The notes below the pieces were generated by a model. The model did not search any database, had not been told where the DNA came from, and saw only the letters and a program-made list of their open reading frames with translations. The translations under genes and the position numbers were made by a program. Positions 51,257-59,620 of a stretch of DNA of 64,000 nt are shown piece by piece (the stretch's first letter is position 1; each line of letters opens with the position of its first letter). The DNA is from Gemmatimonadota bacterium (GTDB taxonomy: Bacteria > Gemmatimonadota > Gemmatimonadetes > Longimicrobiales > Gaopeijiaceae). The stretch spans positions 1 to 64,000 of the forward strand of contig JAUIEJ010000015.1 in assembly GCA_030428885.1 (NCBI GenBank). The letters run 5' to 3'.

Positions 51257-53850
51257 AGCGGCCTCCCGTCTGGTTTCGCGGCGTGCTGGCCCTCCTGCCC
51301 CGGGACTTCCGGGAGAAGCACGGCGAGGAGATCGTCGACCTCGCCGCCCGCTACGCCGAGGGTCGCTCGTGGGTGGGGAGCACGGCGGTCTGGCTCCGCG
51401 CCGCCGCCGACCTCGTGGCGGTGGGCCTGAGGAGCCGGGCCCGGGTGTCGGATGCGTTCCGCCGCGATGTCCACACGGGGCTGCGCTCGCTCCGCCGCGA
51501 CCCGGCCTTCGCCCTCTTCGCCGTGGCCATGATCGGGTTGGGGGTGGGATCGAGCGTCACGGTCTACAGCGTGGCCCGGGCGCTGCTGCTGCGCCCCCTT
51601 CCCTTCGCCGAGCCCGAGCGCCTCGTCTGGATCTCCAACGGCGACTTCGGACGGGGACAGGCCCTCTCCAGCATCAGCGTCCAGTCGGGCCAGCTCGAAC
51701 CCCTGCGCCACGCCTCGTCGCAGTTCGACGACGTGGGCGGGTACCACCTCTTCGATCGCGCCGGCGACCACACCCTCCGGGTCGGGACGTCGTCGATCCG
51801 GGCGACCCGGCTCCGGGTCACCCCCAACTTCTTCGACGTTCTGGGCGTGGCGCCTGCGTTGGGACGCCTCTTCGCCCCCGACGAGGTGGTGGACGATGCC
51901 CCGTCCGCCGTGCTCCTGACCCACGGCGCCTGGATGCGGCTGTTCGACGGTCGGGGCGACGTGGTGGGCGGCTCGGTGACCCTGGACGACGCGCCGGCCA
52001 CCGTGGTGGGCGTCCTGCCGGCTTCGTTCGACTTCACCCAGATCTTCGCCCCGGGAAGCCGCATCGACTACGTGGCCCCGTTCCCCCTCACGGAGCGTAG
52101 CAACCGCACGGGCAACACCCTGGGCCTCATCGGCCGGCTTTCGCCCGGCGCCACCGTGGCCTCGGCGCAGGCCGAGGCCGAGGCCCTGGTCCGTACCGAT
52201 GTCGGCAACACCTTCGACCCGGTGGTGCGCCCCCTCCGGGACCACCTGGCCGGCGGCTTCCGGCCCACGGTGGCGCTCCTGGCGGCCTCCGTGGGACTGG
52301 TGCTCCTGCTGGTGTGCGCCAACCTCTCCAACCTGCTCCTGGCCCGGGGCGCGAACCGCCGCCGGGAGCTCTCGATCCGGGCGGCGCTGGGCGCGGGTCG
52401 GCGCCGGCTGGTGAGCCAGCTCCTCACCGAAAGCCTGATCCTGGCCGGAGTCGGCGCCCTCCTGGGCGTGGCGCTCGCCGTGGTCGGCACCCGGGTTCTG
52501 GCGGTTCAGGAACTGGGCATCCCCCTCCTGGGCCACACCCGGGTCGACGGCTGGGCGCTGGCCCTCGCCCTGGCGGGCAGTGTGGGAGTCGCCCTGCTCT
52601 TCGGCGTCGCACCCGCCCTCCGCAGCACCGCCGACGACTCCGGTGGATCCCTACGGGGAGCCACCCGGGGCGCTTCGCAGGACCGCCGGAGCTCGGGGCT
52701 CCAGCGCATGCTGGTGGTGTCGCAGCTCGCCATCGCCTGCCTGCTGCTGGCCCTCTCCACCCTCACGGCCCGCTCGCTCCTGCGGTTGGCCGACACCGAC
52801 CTGGGCTACGACCCGTCGGGGCGGGTGGCGATCCGGGTCGATCCCGTGGCCCGCTTCCCCACCCCCGACGAGCGGCTCGCCTACTACGGGGGCCTCCTCG
52901 ACCGGGTCCGAGCCGAGCCGGCCATCGCCGCCGCCGGTCTCACCGACCTGGTGCCCATGGCCTTCAACCGCCGATGGGGCTTCGATGTGGAGGGCCGCCC
53001 GGAGCTCGACGGGATCTATCCGTTCGTGCGGATCGTGAGCGACGGATACGTCCCGGCCATGGGCGTCGAGGTAGTGGAGGGCCGCGATTTCACCGCCGCC
53101 GACGGCCCGAACGCGCCGGGGGCCGCCCTCATCAACGAAACCCTCGCCCAGCGGATCTGGCCCGACGGCGGCGCCGTGGGGGCTCGGGTGCACACGAGCG
53201 GGTACGACGTCGAGATCGTCGGCGTGGTGCGCTCGACCCGGCAGCAATCGGTGGATCAGGAAGGCGGCTTCGAGCTCTTCCTCCCGCTGCGCCAGGTGAG
53301 CGACCACCGGGCCGCCTACCTCGTGGTGCAGGGCGATCGGCCCGCCCCGGAACTCACCGCGGCCGCTCGGTCCGCCGTCGGCGTGGCGGCCCCCGGCGTG
53401 CCCCTGGATCAGGTCCTCTCGCTGGACGCGGTGGTCGACGGCTCCCTGGCCCCGCGGCGCTTCCTGGCGACCCTCCTGGCCGGGTTCGCCGTCTTCGCCC
53501 TGGTCCTGGCCGCCCTGGGCGTCTACGCCGTGGTGTCGTACTCGGTGGCGCGGCGCCGACGGGAGATCGGGATCCGGGTCGCCCTGGGCGCCACCCACGA
53601 TCAGGTGGTGGGGCGCCTCGTGCGCGACGGCTTCGTCCTGACCGTTCTGGGGCTGGGGGTCGGGCTCGTCGGTTCGCTGCTCCTGTCGGGCGCTCTCCGG
53701 GGACTGCTGTACGGCATCGAGCCCACCGATCCCGGCACCCTCCTCGGAGCCGGCTGCACCCTGGCCCTCATCGCCACCGCCGCAAGCTGGCTCCCGGCTC
53801 GCCGCGTCCTGGCCGTCGACCCGGTGGAGGCAGTGAAAGGCGACGAATGA
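51253..53850 (+). CDS. ADOP-family permease (MacB/FtsX-like, duplicated)
   Basis: An 865-residue permease with the same plan as the one at 25987-28635. The cytosolic N-terminus is 'LLPRDFREKHGEEIVDLAARYAEGR', followed by a first TM and MacB periplasmic core ('LRSLRRDPAFALFAVAMIGLGVGSSVTVYSVARALLLRPLPF'). The first FtsX block is 'NRRRELSIRAALGAGRRRLVSQLL', then comes a second periplasmic domain, and the second FtsX block is 'RRREIGIRVALGATHDQVVGRLV'. No ATPase is adjacent. It probably acts with a remote MacB-like ATPase or as an orphan; the substrate is unknown. It is under control of the coupled PadR. Confidence 0.88.
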   Translation: MKRPPVWFRGVLALLPRDFREKHGEEIVDLAARYAEGRSWVGSTAVWLRAAADLVAVGLRSRARVSDAFRRDVHTGLRSLRRDPAFALFAVAMIGLGVGSSVTVYSVARALLLRPLPFAEPERLVWISNGDFGRGQALSSISVQSGQLEPLRHASSQFDDVGGYHLFDRAGDHTLRVGTSSIRATRLRVTPNFFDVLGVAPALGRLFAPDEVVDDAPSAVLLTHGAWMRLFDGRGDVVGGSVTLDDAPATVVGVLPASFDFTQIFAPGSRIDYVAPFPLTERSNRTGNTLGLIGRLSPGATVASAQAEAEALVRTDVGNTFDPVVRPLRDHLAGGFRPTVALLAASVGLVLLLVCANLSNLLLARGANRRRELSIRAALGAGRRRLVSQLLTESLILAGVGALLGVALAVVGTRVLAVQELGIPLLGHTRVDGWALALALAGSVGVALLFGVAPALRSTADDSGGSLRGATRGASQDRRSSGLQRMLVVSQLAIACLLLALSTLTARSLLRLADTDLGYDPSGRVAIRVDPVARFPTPDERLAYYGGLLDRVRAEPAIAAAGLTDLVPMAFNRRWGFDVEGRPELDGIYPFVRIVSDGYVPAMGVEVVEGRDFTAADGPNAPGAALINETLAQRIWPDGGAVGARVHTSGYDVEIVGVVRSTRQQSVDQEGGFELFLPLRQVSDHRAAYLVVQGDRPAPELTAAARSAVGVAAPGVPLDQVLSLDAVVDGSLAPRRFLATLLAGFAVFALVLAALGVYAVVSYSVARRRREIGIRVALGATHDQVVGRLVRDGFVLTVLGLGVGLVGSLLLSGALRGLLYGIEPTDPGTLLGAGCTLALIATAASWLPARRVLAVDPVEAVKGDE

Positions 53851-53859
53851 TGCGCGCCC

Positions 53860-56097
53860 TCAGCGACGAATCGACGCCACCACTCGGCCGTCGACTCCGG
53901 TGGACGCCACCAGTTCGAGAGCCCGCCCGCTCCGGGCCGTCACCTCCGCGTCGCCCCCCCGAGCGAAGGCCAGCACCCGCCCGGTCTCCCCGTCTCGCAC
54001 GACCACCAGGGGGAGGCGGGCGGCGTCCCAGCGAAGACGGACCCGGTCGTCGTCCACCTGCTCGACGCGCACCGGCGAGCCGGCCTCGGCCGCGGGGCGC
54101 CGCTCGGTGGCCCGGAGCCCGTCGCTGAACCGGATCGAGGCCATGGCCTCAGACGCATCGAGGGGCACGACGAAGGCGAAGACCGCCGTTCCCCCGGGAG
54201 CGTCGGCCACCGGGGTGGGCCGAAAGCTCAAGTCGAAGACCCGAGCCCCGGACTCGGCGACGCCCTGGAGCCGGTAGGGGCCCGGGCCCGCCGGAAGCGA
54301 GGGAGGCGCCACGGTGCGGAACGCGGGCTCCAGCACCAGGGAGTCGCCCTCCACTCGCCCCCACACGACCAGGGATGGCTGCGGAGGAGCCGCCACGGGC
54401 GCGGCGGCAGCGTCCGTCGCCCGGAAGTCCATCACACCCTCGTACGTGTAGTCGCTGATCCAGTGGCGATCCCCGCAGTAGGAGTACGACATGATGTCGG
54501 TGCGGTCGGCGGGCTGAACCAGACTGTTCAACAGATCGAAGCCGAAGACGCCGGTGGCCGCTTCGGGGTACGGGAAGTCCGGGTCGGGCCCGGCGGCGGA
54601 TCCACAGGGGGGGTGCTGCCGTCCGAAGGTGTGACCCAGTTCGTGGGCGGCGAGCATGGACTCCCCCTGGAGGCCCACCGCCACCCCGCGACCGATCAGG
54701 CCCATGCCTCCCCACGCCGCTCCTTCCACGTACGGAAGGATCCCGTAGTACGAGCGCGCCGACCCGTCGGCGGCACGGGCGGCATCGACGTGGGCGAGGA
54801 CCTTCGGAAAGTCCTCCGCGCTGCGGAGGTCGAGCCCGCCCACGTCCAGGGTGTCCGCCCTCACCTCGATGTCGATCTCGTCGAGGGGGAACAGGCGTCC
54901 CACGTCCCAGAGCAGGAGTTCCGGGCTCGCCGTGGAACCCACGTCGCCGTTGACGCGAACCGGAACGATCGTCACCTCGAGCGGCGGAACCGCCATGACG
55001 ACGGGCGTCAGATCCCCCCCCGCTCCTCCGTTGTCGCTCTCGTCGGTCTCGGCGACGCGATCCCCGGAATCCACGCTCGCCGAGATCCGCACGCCGGGAC
55101 TCATCCAGGTGCGCTGAAACGTCAGGTTGTACGACGCATTCGCCGGCGTCTCGCTCACCCCCGGGCCCAGCGCGAAGCCTGCCGGCGGAACGATGATCTC
55201 GTCGGCGAGGAGGGCTCCACCGGCGTCCCGTACCTCGACGCGCACGTCGGGTCGCTGGGCGGTCATCCGGCTCGCCTCGACGAACACGCGGAGGAGGCCG
55301 GCCTTCCCGGCGACCAGGGGAACATCACCGTCCCAGCGCTGGACGCTCTGCACGAGATAGGCGTTGGCCACCGTCAGGTTGAGGGTGGTGGGATCGGCCA
55401 CCGACGAAAACCGGACATCACTCGTCGTCCCTCCCGACCCGACCGCCACCTGCGCCGTCACCTCGGCCGGGCCCGGCTCGCGCCCCAGCGTCCACCTCGC
55501 GGAGGCCGAACCGTCGGAGCCCGTGACGGACTGGATGTCGTCGAGGGTGCCGGCCTCCGCGAACCAGGTCACCGCGGCCCCGGCCACCGGGTTGCCCCAC
55601 GCATCGTCGGCGCGGATCCGAAGCAGCTCGGGGAGCGGCTCGCCCACCTCGGCGTGCTGCCCGTCACCCGATGCCGCCACCACCTCACCCACGGCACCGG
55701 CCCGGGCTGTGGCCCGCACCGAGGCGGGGCTCAGGCGGGCCACCGAGGCCCGGGCCGTCACCGCCCCCGCCTCCGTGCCCAGGGTCCAGACGGTGGAGGC
55801 CCTGCCCTGGGCGTCGGTCTCGCTGGAAGCGGGAGCGAAGCTTCCCCCCGCCGCCGACGTCGACCACGCGACCACGACCCCGGAGATCGGCCGCCCTTCG
55901 CCGTCGGTGACGCGGACGACGAGGGGTGCCGGAAGCGCCGTGGCCACCACGGCCTCCTGGCCGTCGCCCCCCTCCACCACGATGTCCGTAGGCACCGGCG
56001 GGGCGGACGCGTCGCCACACGACAGCTGTAGAACAGCCAGGAACAGCGTTCCCGCGAGCCGGAGCCCGCCGAAGCGGGTCTGCAGTGGGCGATCCAT
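53860..56097 (-). CDS. Lipoprotein with Ig-like domains and a metzincin-type zinc protease site
   Basis: A 745-residue lipoprotein (lipobox 'VLQLSC'). Two bacterial Ig-like (Big-1-type) domains follow at about 40-135 and 140-235, with 'GRPISGVVVAWSTSAAGGSF', 'DAQGRASTVWTLGTEAGAVTARA' and the matching second copy. A beta-rich CARDB-like region comes next. The protease site is His485-Glu486-L-G-His489-T-F-G-R-Q-His495, the HExxHxxGxxH metzincin motif, with 'DIMSYSYCGDRHWISDYTY' as the Met-turn (MSY). Downstream are about 200 residues of beta domains. It is similar in layout to secreted M66/StcE-like or M12-like proteases of Gemmatimonadota, but no exact family is claimed. Probably cell-surface anchored. 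Confidence 0.82.
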   Translation of the reverse strand: MDRPLQTRFGGLRLAGTLFLAVLQLSCGDASAPPVPTDIVVEGGDGQEAVVATALPAPLVVRVTDGEGRPISGVVVAWSTSAAGGSFAPASSETDAQGRASTVWTLGTEAGAVTARASVARLSPASVRATARAGAVGEVVAASGDGQHAEVGEPLPELLRIRADDAWGNPVAGAAVTWFAEAGTLDDIQSVTGSDGSASARWTLGREPGPAEVTAQVAVGSGGTTSDVRFSSVADPTTLNLTVANAYLVQSVQRWDGDVPLVAGKAGLLRVFVEASRMTAQRPDVRVEVRDAGGALLADEIIVPPAGFALGPGVSETPANASYNLTFQRTWMSPGVRISASVDSGDRVAETDESDNGGAGGDLTPVVMAVPPLEVTIVPVRVNGDVGSTASPELLLWDVGRLFPLDEIDIEVRADTLDVGGLDLRSAEDFPKVLAHVDAARAADGSARSYYGILPYVEGAAWGGMGLIGRGVAVGLQGESMLAAHELGHTFGRQHPPCGSAAGPDPDFPYPEAATGVFGFDLLNSLVQPADRTDIMSYSYCGDRHWISDYTYEGVMDFRATDAAAAPVAAPPQPSLVVWGRVEGDSLVLEPAFRTVAPPSLPAGPGPYRLQGVAESGARVFDLSFRPTPVADAPGGTAVFAFVVPLDASEAMASIRFSDGLRATERRPAAEAGSPVRVEQVDDDRVRLRWDAARLPLVVVRDGETGRVLAFARGGDAEVTARSGRALELVASTGVDGRVVASIRR

Positions 56098-56209
56098 GAT
56101 GGCATCGTACGCGCAACGGCGCGACGCCGCCAGCCGTCAGCGTCCCCGGCGGTTCGGGTGTCCCACGAACGACCGAGACTCCGACTCCCCCTCCCCGGAC
56201 GCCTCCTTC
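56098..56209. other. Divergent intergenic region
   Basis: A 112-bp gap between the metzincin lipoprotein (minus) and the beta-barrel protein (plus). It must carry both promoters. There is a purine-poor stretch and no visible palindrome or consensus hexamers. Confidence 0.35.
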
Positions 56210-57499
56210 ATGAAGCCGACCCTCGTCGCAGGGCCGACGCTCGCGCTCGTCCTCGCCCTGGCCGTGCCCCCCGACCCGATCCACGCCCAGGCCGCCCCCG
56301 CGCCACCCGAGCGCCTCGCCGTCTTCCTGGACTGCGACTTCTGCGACGAGACGTTCCTTCGCCAGGAGATGGAGTACGTCGACTGGGTGCGGGACCGGGA
56401 GGTGGCCGACGTCCACGTGCTCGTGACGCAGCAGAGCACCGGCGCCGGCGGGCGCGCCCAGACCTTCGACCTCATCGGCCTGGGCTCGTTCGAAGGCACC
56501 GACCACACCACGGTCTACACCACCCTCGCCGGGGCGACCGAGGCCGAGTCCCGCGACGGGTTCCTCCGCACGCTGCAGGCGCTTCTGGTGCCCTACCTGC
56601 TCCAGACCACCATGGGCGACCGGGTGCGGGTGGAGGTGGCGCCGCCGGTCGGCGAGGCCGGAGCCCAGGCCCAGCCCCAGGACGATCCCTGGGATCACTG
56701 GACCTTCGAGCTCTACGCCGACGGCAGCGCGGACTTCGAGTCCAGACAGCGGTCCCTCGATACGCGCTACGGCCTCTACGTGAACCGGGTCACGGAGAAC
56801 TGGAAGATCCAGCTCCGGCCCTTCTTCAACTACAACTACGACCGGTTCGAGCGGGGCGACGACGTCATCGAGAGCACGTCGCGCCGTAACGGGTTCACGA
56901 GCTACGTGGTGCGCAGCATATCGCCCCACTGGTCGGTAGGAGGGTTCGCCGATGTCTTCACCTCGACCTTCGACAACGTGGACATGCGGTACCGGTTCAT
57001 GCCCGCCGTCGAATGGAGCCTGTATCCGTATCGGGAGGCCACGCGGCGTCAGCTCACCGTAGCCTATCGCATCGGCGGATCCCACATCACCTATCGGGAC
57101 ACCACCATCTACAACCAGATCGAGGAGTTCCTGCCCCAGCACACCCTCAACGCCGGATACGAGGTTCGGCAGCCGTGGGGGCAGATCGACATCGGCGCCA
57201 ACGCGTCCCAGTATCTCCAGGATCTGGAGCGCTACAGCGTGGAGTTCCAGGGAGGGGTGGAACTGCGGGTCACCCAGGGACTGTCCATCGAAATCGGGGG
57301 CAACGTGGCCTTCATCTACGATCAGCTGAACCTGCCCAAGGGCGACGCGGATCTGGAGGAGGTGCTCCTGCGACGACGGCTCCTGGAAACCGACTACGAA
57401 GCCGGCGTCAGCTTCGGCTTCCGCTACCGGTTCGGCTCGATCTACAACAACGTCGTCAACCCGCGCCTCGGCGGCCTGGGGTCGCAGGACCGGTTCTAG
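56210..57499 (+). CDS. Exported outer-membrane barrel-like protein
   Basis: A 429-residue protein with a signal peptide (to 'IHAQ', about residue 25). The N-terminal 110 residues begin 'LAVFLDCDFCDETFLRQEMEYVDWVRDREVADVHVLVTQ', a conserved start I associate with a family of unknown function common in Bacteroidota and Gemmatimonadota. The remainder is strongly beta-stranded ('YGLYVNRVTENWKIQLRPFFNYNYDRFERG', 'HTLNAGYEVRQPWGQIDIGANASQYL', 'GVSFGFRYRFGSIYNN') and predicts an outer-membrane barrel. Cys-x-x-Cys in the N-terminal domain could be redox-active or bind a metal. ATG 56210 has no strong ribosome binding site. Confidence 0.72.
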   Translation: MKPTLVAGPTLALVLALAVPPDPIHAQAAPAPPERLAVFLDCDFCDETFLRQEMEYVDWVRDREVADVHVLVTQQSTGAGGRAQTFDLIGLGSFEGTDHTTVYTTLAGATEAESRDGFLRTLQALLVPYLLQTTMGDRVRVEVAPPVGEAGAQAQPQDDPWDHWTFELYADGSADFESRQRSLDTRYGLYVNRVTENWKIQLRPFFNYNYDRFERGDDVIESTSRRNGFTSYVVRSISPHWSVGGFADVFTSTFDNVDMRYRFMPAVEWSLYPYREATRRQLTVAYRIGGSHITYRDTTIYNQIEEFLPQHTLNAGYEVRQPWGQIDIGANASQYLQDLERYSVEFQGGVELRVTQGLSIEIGGNVAFIYDQLNLPKGDADLEEVLLRRRLLETDYEAGVSFGFRYRFGSIYNNVVNPRLGGLGSQDRF

Positions 57500-58245
57500 T
57501 CGTTCGCCCGGCAGGACCGCATCGGGGGCGAGTAGGTGTCCCAGATGTCGTCGTCCGCGTCGAAGCACCACGGGTCGACGGGGAGACACCGGAGTTGGAG
57601 GCCCACCAGGGCCCGACGGCCGCCGACGGCGTCGTGGTGGAGCACCAGGCCGCGGGTCGCGGTCCCTGCGGGACACTGCACCCAGGGGCCCCAGTCGGAG
57701 CAGTTGGGCTGCCGGATCTGCCTCTCGAGGCGGTCCTGGTCCGATGCACTCGTCTCGTGGGGCTTCCGGGCCCACCGCACGCGAATGCCCTTCACCAGGC
57801 GCCCTCGTGGACCGTTGCGCCCGTTGGTGCAGACCTGGAGGCCGATGATCACGTCCGGACTGTCGTTGTACGCCAGCTTCACCGTGGTGGCGTCGTTCCC
57901 ACATCGCGACCACGACGCGGTGTCGTCGCGGATGGTGATCTGGAGGAAACAGGGCTCATCGCCCCGCTCACCGAGCTCCAGGCGTCGAATCGCATTGGAC
58001 GCGAAGTACCCGCTGGGCGCCGCGCTGGGCACCTCGAGGGTCTCGCTCACCTCCCCGCTCACACCGGCGATGGCGGTGGTCTGAGCGGGCTCGTCGAGAA
58101 GGCGGGTGCCGTAGTGGCATTCGGGCGCCCCGCACGGCGATTCGATGCGAAGTTGCCGGGTTCGATCGGCGCGGACCTGCGCGTCGAGCGCCGGAGGCGC
58201 GACCAGGGCCAGCAGAGCGAGGACGATGATGGGGCGATGAAGCAT
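57496..58245 (-). CDS. Exported Cys-rich protein, possibly VMO-I-like fold
   Basis: A 249-residue exported protein (signal 'MLHRPIIVLALLALVAPPALDAQ') with at least eight Cys in the mature region. Related segments repeat twice: 'VIIGLQVCTNGRNGP' and 'CSDWGPWVQCPAGTATRGLVLHHDAVGGRRALVGLQLRC'. The 'WGPWxxCPxGTAxxGLxL' pattern recalls vitelline membrane outer layer protein I-like beta prisms, but this is from memory and weak. Its stop overlaps the convergent barrel gene's stop by 4 bp. Confidence 0.55.
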   Translation of the reverse strand: MLHRPIIVLALLALVAPPALDAQVRADRTRQLRIESPCGAPECHYGTRLLDEPAQTTAIAGVSGEVSETLEVPSAAPSGYFASNAIRRLELGERGDEPCFLQITIRDDTASWSRCGNDATTVKLAYNDSPDVIIGLQVCTNGRNGPRGRLVKGIRVRWARKPHETSASDQDRLERQIRQPNCSDWGPWVQCPAGTATRGLVLHHDAVGGRRALVGLQLRCLPVDPWCFDADDDIWDTYSPPMRSCRAND

Positions 58246-58361
58246 GGGAACCCTCCGGAAGCGGACGACGGTCTCGTGCTTCGTGGCGTCGTGCGGCCGT
58301 CGAGTCGGCCATGCGACGCGAAGTGCTGGCTGTTTCGCTTCTCCGGCGCAACCATGGGAGC

Positions 58362-59531
58362 ATGAGCACAGTCACCGCATGGGGCCGAATCGCCGTCGCA
58401 GGGCTGCTCCTGATCCTGGTCGGGTGCGGAGGAGACTCCGCGGGCCCGGATCCCGATCCGGAGCCGGTCGACGACTATCCGTATCCGGTGGGCAAGGTCG
58501 TCTTCACCCACCCCCCGGTGGGCCTGGACCAGGTCTTCTTCTACGAGAGCATGGGGGCCCTCTACACGCCGTTCCAGGAAGATCACGGCGGCTTCCACCA
58601 TTTCGAGACCGGGTCCGCCCAGCCCACCACGCCCGTCATTGCCCCCGCCGCCGGTCAGGTGCTGCAGATCCGCACCCACGAGAGCCACAACAGCCCGCAG
58701 GAGTACGCCATCGGCCTGAAGGTGAGCACCACCATCGACCTCCTGTGGGGCCACGTCGGTCGGCTTTCCCCGAAGCTCGCCGCCCAGGCCGGCCCCCTGG
58801 GGACCACCCGCGACGTCCGGATCCCGGTGGAGGCCGGCGAGGTGATCGGGTACGTGGCCCGGACGGCTCTGGATCTCGCCGTCAACGACCGGTCCCGTCC
58901 CGCTCCCGTTCTCCACCCCGAGTTCTACGGACCGAACCCGTACGCGGTCCCCCTGGAGGACTACTACGAGGAGCCGCTGAGGTCGCAGATCCTCGCCCTC
59001 ACGCTGCGGGAGGCCCCGCCCCGCACCGGACGCATGGGATTCGATGTGGCGGGAACCCTGTCCGGATTGTGGTACCTCGAGGGATCCGACCCCCGGGGAC
59101 CGGAATTCCGCCCCGAGGTCGCCGTCCACTTCGGATACCACCACCTCCAGGCCCACCGCTCGGAGTTCTTCGACGGCCGGGCGTGGGTCGACCGAACCGC
59201 CACCGCCGACGGCATCTCCCTCTGGGACTTCTGGATCAAGGGCAGCCCCCGCATGGAGAGCATCACGCCGGCATCGGGGCGCCTGAAGTTCGAGATGTAC
59301 CCCTCCCGCTTCGGGATCGCCGGCGACTGGCCCGACGACATCTGGCTGGAAGACATCAGCACGCGGGATCAGGAGTCGACCACCCTGAGCGTCCTGCTGG
59401 TGGAAATGCTCGACGCCGAGACGGTGCGAATCGAGCGCTTCGACGCCATCGACCCTTCGGGGATCGACCCGGCCGACGTCACGGACTTCACGAGCGCGGC
59501 CCGCACGTATCGACGAAATCCGGTGGGGTGA
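58362..59531 (+). CDS. Lipoprotein with degenerate M23/LysM-peptidase-like fold
   Basis: A 389-residue lipoprotein (lipobox 'LILVGC') starting at ATG 58362; a longer frame upstream is poor. After a linker, residues about 55-165 resemble an M23 (lysostaphin-type) peptidase core: 'GFHHFETGSAQPTTPVIAPAAGQVLQIRTH' and 'VSTTIDLLWGHVGRLSPKL', with His residues. However, the canonical HxxxD zinc motif is not intact, so it is more likely a binding domain. The C-terminal 200 residues form a beta-rich domain of unknown type. No other gene is coupled to it. Confidence 0.6.
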   Translation: MSTVTAWGRIAVAGLLLILVGCGGDSAGPDPDPEPVDDYPYPVGKVVFTHPPVGLDQVFFYESMGALYTPFQEDHGGFHHFETGSAQPTTPVIAPAAGQVLQIRTHESHNSPQEYAIGLKVSTTIDLLWGHVGRLSPKLAAQAGPLGTTRDVRIPVEAGEVIGYVARTALDLAVNDRSRPAPVLHPEFYGPNPYAVPLEDYYEEPLRSQILALTLREAPPRTGRMGFDVAGTLSGLWYLEGSDPRGPEFRPEVAVHFGYHHLQAHRSEFFDGRAWVDRTATADGISLWDFWIKGSPRMESITPASGRLKFEMYPSRFGIAGDWPDDIWLEDISTRDQESTTLSVLLVEMLDAETVRIERFDAIDPSGIDPADVTDFTSAARTYRRNPVG

Positions 59532-59620
59532 GGGGAGGCGAGCCGTCGTATCGTGCGGAGCCTGCCGCCACGGCGTAGCTTGGCTCCGTCCCGTTCGTCG
59601 CCCCGTCCCGAGCTCGCCCC

